Origin: Anticarsia gemmatalis
Lineage: Eukaryota; Arthropoda; Insecta; Lepidoptera; Erebidae
NCBI RefSeq assembly: GCF_050436995.1
Contig: NC_134764.1
Location: 4,464,001-4,528,000 of the forward strand
Direction of reading: 5' to 3'
DNA length: 64,000 nt
Shown here: piece by piece, positions 1 to 13,700 of the stretch
How positions within the stretch are numbered: the first letter of the stretch is position 1
How the letters are laid out: each line of letters starts with the position of its first letter
Translations under genes and position numbers: made by a program
Notes under the pieces: generated by a model
What the model saw: the letters and a program-made list of their open reading frames with translations, nothing else
Told to the model about the DNA's origin: nothing
The model's database searches: none

Positions 1-1517
1 CCTTACATACAACTTATTCACATCAAGCACACGGCCCATTCATTTATAATACTTTCACAGAAGTCGACTATTGTCACTGAACTTACAGCTTAAACCTATA
101 AAGGGACTAGAACTAAAAAATACAACCTAAGCAATTTTGAATTGTCATGTAACTAAAACTTAGCAATCTTTTAGGAAAATACCTGTTTAATAAATAAAAT
201 CAAATGCTATTTACAAGAAAGTTATTGCAGGAAATAAGTTTATACATACATACATATTATATTAGGTTGCAATATCACACAGAACTTACCATACACAGAT
301 AGACAACATGTCATTATATTGAATATCTTTACAATATTATGTGAATTACGAAAAATATATTTTTTGTTTGAGTTACCGATGATATTGCAAGTACTATTTT
401 ACAAATTACAACAATAATTTCAGATTTTCAGTCAATGTTTAAAATGGGAGCCTCTTATGGTCCAATGTTCTTCAACTAAAAGAAATATTAACGTAAACTA
501 ACGATAAAATATAATACCGATGCAACAGCATGCAATAAAATTAATATATAATATATAACTATGATATATTTATTTGATTGTGCAGTATTATATGTGCTGT
601 TTCATATAGAACCTATATGTTGGCACGAGTCATTGAAGAACCGAAATAAAAAATATCAAATAAACATTGATTCTCTTCAAATATTATCTTCTGTATTGAT
701 TTCTTTTGAGTACCTTCCTAAACAATTTTCTTACTAATAATATTTTTTCTAATACAGAAATCGTATCACTTTAACAATAGTACCAGAGTAGGCATCAAGT
801 CTTTGCAATAATATCTACATTCAGTAGAAGAAACTGTGTGTTGATAGCATCATCTGATATGTTGTGCGAAGATAACTAGTACAAAATGACCAAGTAAATG
901 TTCAAATGTTCTGCTTCATACATACTGTAAACAACGAGTGCTAATAATAACAAAACAAGCTGTAGTAACACAAGTATCTAAGGATAAATGCCGATTATAA
1001 TTAAGTACTTAAAAAGCTGTCATGAAAGAAGACTTGGGTGTAGCAGTTACTATTTCTAAAGGTCGATGATTTAGAACTAGACTAGAATGTGCTCAAAAAC
1101 TTTAAATCAACAATCCAAAGCACATAAAATGTTCCGTCACGTGTCTTAGGAAATAGCAAAATATTTTAACGTTCGCCGCAGGTGAATGTGTGACAATACG
1201 AATAATCTTGCGCATGGATCATTCACTATGTTTATGCCAGAATCGTAGGATCACGTCCAGCATAAATAAATTTATAGTAATGAATATAATTAGGCCTACG
1301 CCCGTTCCCGAAGCGTACGCTTCAGAAAAGCCACTCTTCGCAATGGTATTTATATACATATATCTACCAAAACATTGACTTATCTAAATATTACCGCAAA
1401 ACGCGTCAAAGATTTCTTTCATTACATCACTAATAATCACAAATTGACCTGCATCGAACACTGTACATAGAAACGAAGGGCGTGGCGGACGCGACCGACA
1501 CTCCGTTCACTCGACGT
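1..1517 (-). other. 3' flank and probable 3' UTR of KDM2
   Basis: AT-rich sequence downstream of the KDM2 coding end. On the minus strand a canonical AATAAA lies at 569-574, which would give a 3' UTR of roughly 1 kb; a weaker ATTAAA lies near 186-191. No coding sequence is supported: the short ORF at 1190-1378 has no recognisable composition or motif. The UTR end is inferred only from the signal word. Confidence 0.5.
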
Positions 1518-1601
1518 CTATTCGTCCGCGGGAGTCTCCTCGGCGGGCGTCTCCTCGGCGGGCGACGGCGAGGCGGGCGGCGAACCGCCCTCAGACTCGG
1601 A
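1518..1601 (-). other. In-frame 27-codon extension after the KDM2 stop
   Basis: Directly after the TGA at 1602-1604 the same frame stays open for 27 codons and closes at TAG (1518-1520). The predicted tail is acidic and rich in Pro, Ala, Ser and Glu, with a 15-bp unit encoding PAEET repeated twice in tandem. GC content matches the preceding coding exons rather than the AT-rich 3' flank. It may be a readthrough extension, a coding tail lost by a recent CGA-to-TGA change or a base error, or GC-rich 3' UTR. The stop is followed by T, not by the C that favours readthrough. Confidence 0.45.
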
Positions 1602-1719
1602 TCAGGTCTTCCTCAGCTCCACTAGCTTAACGTCCTTCACGTGCAGGTTGTGCTTCGATTTGGCGGCGAACTTGATCACCGCCTGCGTCGACACCAGGGG
1701 CACGTGTCGGAGATCCAAT
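1602..1719 (-). CDS. Kdm2: KDM2 coding exon 20 (C-terminus)
   Basis: Residues 974-1012 and TGA. Starts with RLDLRHVPLVST, the last LRR, and ends VELRKT. An open in-frame tail follows the stop (1518-1601). Confidence 0.92.
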
Positions 1720-4700
1720 CTACAAATATAACGATTTTGTTTGAACGTCGGCGTACAGGGCGAGCGTCGCAACATCGAATTACAGGCTAACGAGAGTGTG
1801 GCCATATATAATTAGCAGAGGCAGTCTCACCGCACGAGGTTGGGGCAGCGCGCCAGGTGGTCGAGCGCGGCCTCGGTGAGCAGGCGACAGCCGGCCAGCG
1901 ACAGGCGCTGCAGGCCGTGGTGCGCCAGCTGCGCCGCGCCCGCGTCCGTCAGCCGAGCGCACGACGACGCGTCCAGCTCCACCAACTTGGGCAGGGCCTG
2001 CGACGTACACACGCACTTTAGATAACGAACTGATCTAAATAGACGTAGAAAACTGCTCTTGATGATAAATTCACTAGAAGGATGATTATTTTATAGCACA
2101 TACCTGTACGACGTAACGCATGGCGACGTCGGTGATGTCGGTGCCGGGCAGTCGCAGCGTGTGCAGGGCGGCGAGGCGGCTGGGCTCGGCGCCCGTGGTG
2201 TTGCCGCCGCCGGGCCGCGACGACTCGGGGGGCGCGAGTATTCCTCGCAGTTTGGCGTCGTCTAGCGCTCGGGCGAAAGAAAGGTCGAGAGCGTGTAACG
2301 GGGGACAGGCCGCCGATCGAAGGGCTAAGGCCGCTTCGGCCGGAGATCCGGCCAATGATAGAGATCGGAGTGCTGGCAAACGAGCTAATAACCTGAAAAC
2401 AAATATTTCGAAATGTTACCTTAATTTGCGGATATTAACGCTAGGTAAACGCCACTTAAAGCTTTCAACTTAAAAGTATTATGAGACAATGCATATATGA
2501 ATACAATGTAGAGTGTAGTTACCAAGCCAGCTGCCTCCTAGCCAGGTGGCACCACTCGAGGCCGAGCGACAGCGGCTGGCGGCGCGCGATGCCGGCGAGC
2601 TGCGCCGCCGACACACGCACCTGCACGAACGACATGCTGCGCCACAGCGACGGGTCCATCTGTCGGTGGAACAAGTATCTTAGATATAAACTGTCACTAT
2701 TTGAAACCATTTTCATTACTATCTGGAAACGTTTGCAGGAAAGCTTGGTCTAGTTATATTAATCCACTCCATAAAGGGAAAAAGTTCACAATTCGAGAGC
2801 ATTTCTTTATAAATATATTTTGTAATAGTGATTGTCGTTTATACTAACGGAGTACTCAGCCCAGGCCTTGCAGACGAGCGCGCAGGTGGCGAGCTCGTGC
2901 GGCGTGAGCTTGGCGAACACGCACAGCATGGACGAGCGGTCCAGCCACGGCGACCCCGCCGCGTTGAACACGCCCAGCGGGGCTGCCGGCCGGATCGGGT
3001 ACATCGGCTTCTTCATTATCTGAACAAACAACATTTTCATTTATAATTTGTCACATACAAAAGGAGGATGGTTCAGTTATTTTAAAATTTGTGGCCTTGA
3101 CTACCCGCCTGCCTCCTCGTGAATTGTAACATTCATTATAACTAGCTGCCATATCAGCAAGAGATAGATAGCAATCATAGAATTTGGTGTAATATATCAG
3201 AATATCTTATTGTATTAGGAAGACGTGAATAAATACAATACCTTCGCTGAGTGGTGTGTGAGCTGCAGCGCGAGATGTGCCCGTAACGCTTGTTTCTTCG
3301 GCGCCTCGTCCTCGTCGCTGGCGCGGCGCTTCTTCATTGGCGGCTCCCAACCCTCGCCTTCGCCACCGCAAGCGCCGCCGCCTTCCTCCTCACGTTTAAT
3401 TTCTGTAAATATATTTAGTTAGATAACTATCAGCACCAAATAGTCTTCGTATTGCTTAACTTAAGATTCGAAATATATAATAATATATGGATTACAAGTA
3501 TTCGTGTAAATACGAATCGGTCAACATCAACTATTTGATTTATTTTCTTTTTCAATCTAAATTTACCAATTTGAGTTACTATAGTATGCCTTTTGACGTC
3601 TTGTAAATTCAAAATACAAACGAGAATAACATACCTTCCTCAGATTTGATATGTGGAACTTCATTCTTGCCTTCATTGTCGGAGCCAGTTTCTGATTTGA
3701 GCTGACCCTGATTTGGCGGTGCTGGTAATTTATTCTGTAAAATAATATCATTTGGTGTTTAGAAAAGGCAAAGTTTTGATATAAACGCATTGCCAAAATG
3801 TATTTTACTACTATTAATAAATTCGATTGGTATTAGTTTTATATACTAATACTAATCAAATTTTCAATGCTTCATAAAAAGCTTTCCTGTTATTACAGAT
3901 TTTACGTTTATGATATTTGTCGAACGTAAAAATATAAATTTACCTGCTGTAAGCTATGGTTGACTTGTGTGACATCAGAGCCCACACTTATCCGCCTGAG
4001 ATCTGAAGACTTCTGGCGAGCGCGGAAGTGACGAGGCTGGAACAAACATATAGAAATTTAATATGCGATTCGATATTTTTAGATATTGAAGAAAATACCA
4101 ACTCTATAAATAGTTGTGCTTATTTATAGAGTTGGTAATTACTGACTGACTGATAATATATTTTTGTCCCATAAACACAGATAACAAGGAGACTTTACGT
4201 AGTAAGTACCTTTGTGCCTCGGGTACTTAAGCGCTCGATTCAAACAGGATATGAGTAATGAAACATAAGTGCATGTTAATAAATTAGTGTAACGCTGTAT
4301 CTCTCGCTAGTCGTGTTGATATTCATCCCGTAACTTTCAAAGTGATAAGATAAAGAGAATACTTTAATATTGTGCACATACTTAGCCACTACAAACAGAC
4401 GATTCACTGACATTTTATATACGTAGAGTATTTGCTACACAAGGAATTAGATTGTTTACCTTGTAATCATGGTTGAGGCCCATGGTGGTGCAGGTGGGAC
4501 ACTCCCAGGAGTTGGGCAGGTCCTCGTTGATCTGTCCGCCGGGCGGCACGCACGCCGGGTGCACGATGCTGTAGCACACGGAACACTCGCGCAGCGTCGA
4601 TGGACCATTGCGGCCTGAAAATAACAAAATTTACATGAATAACAGTCCTCTTGGTTATTTTTTATTTTTACAAAATGTTGTACCAGATGAATCCAAAAGT

Positions 4701-7700
4701 TACGGCGGTTGTTGTAGTGATATTTCTATAGCACCTACTTGAGTTTCGTCCGAGTTCCTATTTGTATGTATCAAAATAAATCCTTAATGCAAGTTATGTA
4801 TATCGCTATATAAAACCCGAATATTTGTGTTACTGCGAAATATTCACTCAAGTCTCGAATATACAGAAGCTCTTCTCGCAAGTTTGATGCCTTGTTCTCA
4901 CCGTTGTTGCCTTTGGCCTGTGGCGCAACAGGCGTCTGCATCCAGCCGTCGAGGTGGCACACGGCGCACGAGGCGGTGACGGGCAGCATGGGCTGCAGGC
5001 ACTGGCGCATGACGCAGGTCTGCTTGGCGCGGCCCAGGCCGCCGAACTTCACCATGTCGTGGCAGAACACGCACTCGCCGCAGTCCGTGCGCTGGCACGC
5101 CTCGCACTTCTTGCACCTGAAATCGTATATTTTTAGGTTAGCTCACTATTATAGTAGTCTAATAAAAAATCTAATGTCTAACTAACAATTTTGTTTAGGC
5201 AGGCTCCGCACCTGGATTTTGGCTTTATTGGAAAGATCCATATTCTTTATACAAAATTAAGAAATATATATATATTTTTAATTAATGATACATGCAGTTA
5301 AGTGTGTTTCAGTTGTAATAATTGAATAGAAAATTTACCTAGTTCGTCGCCGTCTAGGCGCCGTATTGGCGTGGTCGGGGCGAGGCCGCGCGGGTCCACC
5401 GCGGTGCATGCCGCCGCGCCCGCCCCGACCGCTGGACTGTCGCCGCTCCGACGACACCACATCGTCCGGTCCTAGAACAAACACGCATACTTTTGTAATT
5501 GTTGTTCGGTTACACCGTTCTCTCGTTATGTTACACTAATCTTTCCTTGTTTTAATACAAAACTATGTCAGAAGTTGCAGTTGCACTTGACCTTTACATA
5601 TCACTGTCTGTAATAGACTTCAGCAGTCGGAACCACACCGCCACCAGCAAGTGCAAGCGGACAGAAAGTCAGCATGCACAATAAAAGAATGAAAATAAAC
5701 TTTTTTTTCTAATTGTCTACTAAACAACGACATTTGACATCACGAAATAATATCAAGTGATCTATATATCTCTTACCTTTGAGCACAGGCACGCCAGTTA
5801 CGGCCATCTGTTGTTTGTCATGTCGGTGCTGCTCAACCAGCGTGCGAACATCTTTCACAAGCGCTATCGGATCTGACAGGAGTTCTGGCACCGACTTACG
5901 AGCCGCAGGCAACTGGTGCAGGTACATTACGATCGCCTGAAAACAAAATAAAAAATCATGTTAGTTAAAACAATATTTAAGATATTCGCCAGCGTTTTAC
6001 ATACAACGACCGTTTTACTCCACATTAGACAGTCTTATGAAGTTACAACGACGAAATTAAATTTCAGTAATAGTTTTAAATGGGAATATATTATGGTCTC
6101 GGAAAAAAATATTCACAATATTTTGAAAATTTGTAAACCATGATTATATCGCAGTAGAGTAAATTGTCGTCCGCGGTGTCCGCAAATTACATAACTAGAT
6201 TTCCGATCTCAGAAAATAAATTAGTGACATTATTCACTAAGAAAATTGTTGAAACTAGCTCATTACTCAGAAATATTCGCAATAAATTCTGTACATACCT
6301 TGAGCCCATGAAGCTCATTCTGCGTGAGATGCACGTGTTCTTTAGGCGCAGTGAGCGGCGGGGCGGTGCCTTCAGTAGTGAGATGCGAGCGCCCCAGCAG
6401 CGCCGACACGTAGCGGTCGAGCACGTACCACAACATCTCCGTGAAGAATGGGTAACGGAACTTCTGTGGCACCTGAAATTATAAAAAAAAAAACTTGTGA
6501 ATTTATCCTCTACAGTGTCAAATTTGACACAGTTGAACAGTTAAGATTCACTTTACTTTAAACCAGTAACTCGCATGATTTACTTGCAGACAGAATTCAT
6601 CTTACGTAATTTTGTGTGAAGTCGCTTCACACAAAATTGTGGATAGAATAGGCAATGTGACAGTTTATATAATACTTTCATTTAGAAAACATAAACAAAG
6701 AAGCGAAGGTCCTTTCGTAAACGATATGGTATCGTAGATAAGTAAGTCGTTTCTAGTTGGTTGCTACTTAACAATTAATGCGAAAAGGTATTTGTTTACC
6801 TTGGTAACATCTTCAACTTGTGCAATCTTCAGCTGTTTCTCAATGCCGAACTGGTGAAGGAAGTTGCCTCCAAAAACCAGAGAGTCACTTGGAGTGTAGA
6901 CGGCATGAATCCAACCGGTCGGGATGAAGAACGTGTGGCCGGCTTGTAGCTATAATACAAACAAAAATAATTGAATAAAGTTTTTATTAAGCTTTTTATA
7001 CTGTTGACATTCCACGTGTCACTAAACACACCTATTACGATTATTTAATTAGTTCCGTATCTCATTTTTGAGCTTATAAGAGGACATGATATGGGATTCT
7101 TTTTCTTCGGATGACTATTGTTACTAAAGTACTTTGATTACAGCATCTTTACTAACTGTTAATCCAGATGAGAGGAAATAACGCCAATCTCATTTAGTTT
7201 CTTCCAATAAACTTTAAAGCTCTCTAAAACGGACTTCCCGATGCATAAAACATTTTATTGCACGAACTTTTTAGTGTCGCTTCAAACTAGACATGCAGCT
7301 GTTAATCGAAAATATATTGAACAGAAAAGTGATCGTTTTAGTCTAAAGTATAATTTAAGCTTGTTGAATTCCCTGTTACATAGATATATAGAATGACGCG
7401 TGTTATGCCCGAAGTTGTAGGTAGAGGTGTATGAAACACAGCCGCGTTTTGTCAGAAACAATATTAGTCCAATATATTATTTACAAAAATATATTTATAA
7501 AAGTGACACTTACATGCACCCTGATACATTTCTCCACCGTGTCCCCAAAGAAGACATCTGACTGTTTGCCAGAGAGCACCCATTTTTCATACAGCTGCAA
7601 GTTTTTCTCTGTAGGTGGGATCAGCCAGAATACTTTGGCACCTGTAAATTGTAATTGATTAACACTGTTAATATTAACAATTCGGTAAATGAGAATTTGA

Positions 7701-10700
7701 GTTTGGATAATTATGTTTAGTCGTCATACACATTAAAACAAGAATCTGAAACATCGAATTCGAAGTTTTAGTTTTTACTAACTAATCTTATTAATATTAA
7801 GTTTAGTTTAAAGGCTTTAAATACAATTATAATGATGAGCTCGGTTACCGAACCTTATCTTGCCTTTGTCCACGCTTTTGGCAACACTACGACAGCTCAA
7901 ATGAACAGACTTATAGAGGTATCTCTAGAGTCAAACCAAAACTATAGTAACATAAAATAAACAAGTTAAAGGATTAAACGTTAAAACTTACCTCGCAGGA
8001 TATGATACCAGACGGAGGTGCCTCCGAAATCAATGTGGAAGTCTGTGTAACAGCCCTTCACTGACATCAGGCAGTACTTCTGCACCTTCGGGTACATCAT
8101 GTCGTCCAGGGCGTTGGTTGACTCGGTCTGAACAAAATAATTAAAACCGTATTATAGAACAACTGATTTCCATTGGCACCCAAGACACTAAGAGACAAGT
8201 ATCGGATAATTCCCATCTGATAAATTAAATGATAGCAAATAAAGGAAAAATAAGGTCAAACTTCTATGTAATAATCTAACCGACACTTGAACTGGTGAAA
8301 CCGACCATTAGTCTTGTACATAGGTATCTGACAAATTCTAATACCCTGAGTAGTATAGAAAATAACTTTAAATGTCGCATTCATCAAAAAATGTGAAAAT
8401 GTTCTTTCACATCTAACTGAGATGTGAAAAAAATAATTTAATTCAATTGACCTAAGAATACTTTCTTAGTATGAGTAAAGGAGTCATTCATCTACAAAGT
8501 CCTTTAATAAAAGATGACTGAAACATGACTATAGTTTTACGAAACGCACGATAACCCTGTCACATAGTGTTGGTGTAACATGAAATCGCATGCTGAAATC
8601 ACATTGCTCATGTGGGTCTTTCCTGCACGCGATATTAATAAGGGCAACTGTAGTTACACTCACTCTAACTGTAGTTTATTTATTAATTCTATCGTATGGT
8701 TAGTGGTCCACCTAGTGTCAAAATTGTTCAAGCCGTCCGAAAGGCCTTTGACAAGAGAACGACTGTTATCTTAATTTTCAATAACAGGGACAGATTTATT
8801 TCATGTCCTCCGAAGCACGGAAGCGATCAGTTCAAATGCTACTAAGCGGCCACCCATCTTTGGAATAACCGCGCCAATCGTTGTTTAAACCACACGAGTG
8901 AGCTCAACTAGAAGCTGGCTATGAACGCCTCATAGAAAGTAGTCATATTGACGATACACTAAAGTATTCAATCACTAGGTAATAGTTATTTTCAAAAGTA
9001 ATGTTAAAATGTTTGAATTTAAATGGATAGAAAGAAGTAAATATCGCGACAATGAAACTGACAATGCTCCGTGCTTACAATGAGAGCGGAATTATAGTGA
9101 GTTGAATACTTTAAATAAATGACTGTCATTGTTTCGCTTTTGAATGAACAAGTCTTAAATTGTTGCTGATATAACGTTATGTTTTATCATGGTCTAGTTT
9201 TTACAGAATTGAAAGTAAATAGAACTCAGTCAATAGGGATTTCAAGAATAGTACCTAAATGCTTTCATTAAATTTTTAGTTTCAATTCAACTTTGCTTAA
9301 TTACCATGATCAATTAGAAATAATGATTGAAAATACCAATAATGTTTAAATAACCTGTTCTATTAACGATCACTAACAAACTATGAGTACCTAATTATAA
9401 CATGAAAAGTGTGTATCAAAGTGACTAAAATGAGTGAGCGAACTAGTTCAGTAAAATGTCGTACTTTGTAAAGTTTGCGTTAGTCGCTACAAAGTAATTC
9501 ACGTTCAGCCGGAGTTTAATCGGAATTTCTCAAGCTTTTATGACTTCTTACATTATTCACAACATTCTTAACATACTGTAAAATGTATAAACTGTACATA
9601 ATGTCCTTACCTGTTGATCTTTCAAGTGCCGGGGCCACACGGTGTCAACCCAGTCGATCAGACGCACGATGCGCGGCGCCTGCACGTAGTTCTCGAGCCG
9701 TGTGTGGGAGAACTCGAGCGAGATCACGTTCAATAGACGCTCCTTGTTAGGATCGTCGTAGTACCTCTGCCAGTCCTATGAATGAACGAGGAAATAAACT
9801 GTCATTTGGTCTTTGAAACTTAAGTGTTAATTGAGTTGAAAAGCGGAAAAATATTTTATTTTTTTCAGTTCTGTAGTAGTGAACAATATCAATAGATTCA
9901 CGGAGGTTTATGCATTGTATTTTTTGCAAATTAATCGCCTTATAGAAATGTAGTGAGTGTGTTTAATGCAACAGATACAAGTTAACTTGAGTTTTTTGCT
10001 GAATAAAATAATATGCGGAAATCAGAATATAATCCCTACAACAGGTATTTGCATCAATATCAAATTACAGTTTATGCTACCAAGCATTTTCCTACTTCTA
10101 AACTTGTTTTCGATACAATGAAAGCTCTGGTTAAAATGTTATCAATGCATTTTGTATTTAAATAAATTCTGTGTCGCTTGAGTCACACAATCTATATTTA
10201 GTTTAACAGCTCAAAAACGCAACCGATGTACAACAGAAACAAACAATCTGAAAATATTTTGTACAACATAATTTACATAATACCCGCTATATTGTAAAAA
10301 GGTGAAATTTTATGAACCGCACGTTCCGCTGACTCAGATTATTCGGCGTAAAGGTCAGTTGACAGTTCATAATGATCCTCAATAATTAATAGCGCTTTTC
10401 TAGCTGAGGATCGAGGCTTTTGTTGTTTGCGTGGTTAGTATTCAAACTTACGGTAAATAAGTAAGGGAGTCTTATAATAAAACCACTATAGTTTGTTTAC
10501 AGTCATTGAAAATCATAAACACTTATAAAGTGAATCGTAAACTCTAAAGAAGTCAGTTTCAATCACAACCTTTCTCACCGCAACCTCGCGTAAGTTAAAA
10601 CAACATTTACGATACTGACTTAATTGGACCTTCCGTGAAATTTAAAATTTAAACAATATTTGAAATTCATATGAATTGTTCGGGTAGACTCGGCAATGTT

Positions 10701-13700
10701 CGCGATTTTGTTTTTTAAAAGGCCCTACTCACGACTCGACTTCGCTCCCAATTAGTCCCAATCGGCAGCATTCTCAGACCCAGAAGCCATTCTGTACCCT
10801 TACTGCAAAATACTCAATACAAAATTGCCACACGACATCTTTTCCAAATGAAACTTTCATCTTTACCGAATGAAAATTTTAATTGTTTTTTTTTTTTAAT
10901 CAACAGTTGGCATTACATAATTAAAAGGACAGAAAAAGAAGCCATGACGAAAATCTGGTCTTACTGAAATCACCATTTTTCAACAGATTTAAAATAGAGA
11001 AACCAATAGAACAGTTCGAAACTTCGAATATATGCTAAGTCACTCAATTAATCTGAACGTCCAACAGATTGTGTGTAAAATCGAATCGTTAGTAGGGGTT
11101 TTTATGAGTTCCCTAAAAACAACTGTTGAAGTACGGTCGCGACGTGTAATGATTTATTCATTATTGAAACAGATCCGCGCAGATTAATTAAAACATCGCG
11201 TTGTTATTTATTCCCACTGTTCTTTCAATCGGATATAATGTTATTACTCAATTACTCTGTACTTGCAATGACAAAAAATAATGTCATGATTTATTATATT
11301 CTGTTACAAAATACTATCTTCATTTTTACTTAATAAAGTATACCTATTTAAATCTATGTTGGAAAAATTTATGAGTTATGTATCAACTATGTGTATTGTA
11401 AGTGAACATACTGAACATGTTTTGAAAACGCAGATGTTTTCCATAACAAGAAGAAATTAAAATAATATGGACTCACAAAAGAAAGTATGTCACGATTAAT
11501 TTATTAACTGAGAAATAATGATTACTGCAGATATATTATAGTTTCGAAACAACTCATCGTACATATCCAAAAACATTTTTGCGACAATTTCATTAAAATT
11601 CGGAGCGAACATTATAGTTTCCCAACAATCGTCCGTCCGCGTCGCGCCGCGCCTGACAAAAGAATGTAAACAGTGCATACCTTCATGTTCATCTCGATGT
11701 TCTTCTGGGTGTTGACGTCCATGACGTCGAGCAGTCGCCGCGAGCCCACGCACATGCGCACGTCGTTCACCGTGAAGTTGCTCGTCGGCACCCTGCAATA
11801 TACACTCACGTAACAAAATGGACAAAACATTCAGTAACGCCGGTATAGGGGCGGCCGGCAGACGTCTGGGAGTATGCTCGCGCTTGTACCGGCATTGCGC
11901 CGAATCGATGCGAACTAAAATGTAATTTAGCGAATGCAGATGCGAAGTTATCGCGTCTCCTTACAATGCCTAGAACATATTGACTGAGTAAAATGACATC
12001 GTTTTAGATACAGAATGCTTTAAAATGAGATTTTATCATGCAGGTCAGCCCAACACTTATGACTATCGTTAAAGCGTAGTTACCGACACAAAAGTGGATC
12101 CAACCCGCTTTTTAAAACACGTCGTTTGTAAATAAGAATAGATTTATGATTGTGTTTAAAGAATTATCATGTTAATAAGTAAATAAGTTGGTCTAGTCTG
12201 ATATATGTATCTATCCATTAACTGATCAGAAACATTGGCATCTAGTCTCTCCTGCTCTCAAGTCGTACCTTGTGCGACGGAAGTACATCAAAATTGATGT
12301 TCGCAATAGGTCCACGCCCATTGCATTGCATACATTTCCTCCATATTATTAGGTTATCAGTGTAAGTAATAAATGCGTGTTTGAACCATAACAAGCATGA
12401 ATGGAGCTTCCGTTCTCTGCTCATACAGGACTACGATTGAATCCGACTCTAGTCGGACCATCTCGAGTGTCCACCGGTAATCATGTTAGCCGATTTTCAG
12501 TTCATTTATAAACATAGGTAGGTACCGCATTTTGCATGGGCGTAGCCCAGTAAAGCGAGTAGCGCAGCAAAATTACACAGCCTCACTTTTAGTTATTTGT
12601 TAACCCTAGCTAAGTTTTGGAATTAGGTCTACATGTTAAAAAGATTATTTACTTTTTGCTTAGTTGCTTTATATTGACTAACTTGTGCCGATAAACAACA
12701 GACATAATTTCATAAAAAATCATTTAAGCAATTGTAATGGCAATTTAAACTTTCTCGGAATCCATGGTTGGCGTAAAAAGTTTTTAGGTATCGTCAGGGC
12801 GTTACTGTGTAGGCTTGCAAGCTATCGCTAGTTTATTATACAATGACCTTTTAACTTAACATGTATGTAGGCGGGTTCGAGTGTATTCCGAGTTTCCGAC
12901 GCATCCAGTTTTCATATCGGTCAAAATCTCAATTCTATACGAGGTATTTTTGTAAGACTTCTTGTTTTAGAGCGTACATGAGTTTAGTTTATACGCTAAG
13001 AAAATTGGATTAAGTAACTTATTCATGTCGTTAATATTCTGTAAAAGACGTACATTACCTTAATAAACACGGATTATAGGCGTTTTACTTTTGTTTTTAC
13101 AATTTAAGCAAGTCTACACCATTTTGGGTACCTACATAGAAAATTATGTGATACATTTCGGAAAGATTATTCAACGAGAACTTAAAACTGGAATTATGTA
13201 CCGAAAATTCAACGACGACATTACCCTTCCGTTCGTTTCAGAATCTTAAGTGAGACCCACAACTCTTTTAAAAGTTTGAAACATCATAAACAAATTGGCA
13301 TAACCCCTACAAGTACTTCAAATAATAATAGAGCTACAGTTATTTGGAAGGGTTTCGTTCAACTTTAGTCCTCGAACCTTTTGATCGTCAGTCAACGGCC
13401 AATGCTTAATTCAACAAGGTCAGCGTTAAGACCGGTCGCGTCTTTACTAACAAACGAATCGTTAACAATGTGTAACAACCCTAAGTACGGAGCAAGTCGC
13501 CTGGATGTCTTTTATTTGGTAACAAAACCGATTCATACAAAGTGTAGCAACCCTATTTGCGGACTGTATTGCGAATTTGAGGTGGCACGTTTGAACTCAC
13601 TCTATGTCGATCTGAAACCTTGACATTACTGGCGTTAATAATAAACAATGTGCTCAGTATATGACTTTGAATTCGTAATCAGACAATCTTTCTGATTGAT

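Noticed and set aside
2086..2473. Long plus-strand ORFs opposite KDM2 exons
   Set aside because: They are shadows of GC-rich minus-strand LRR exons; the minus frame has the conserved protein and correct splice phases.
13381..13623. 80-codon ORF in KDM2 intron 2
   Set aside because: No splice sites in phase with KDM2, no domain and no similarity that I recognise.
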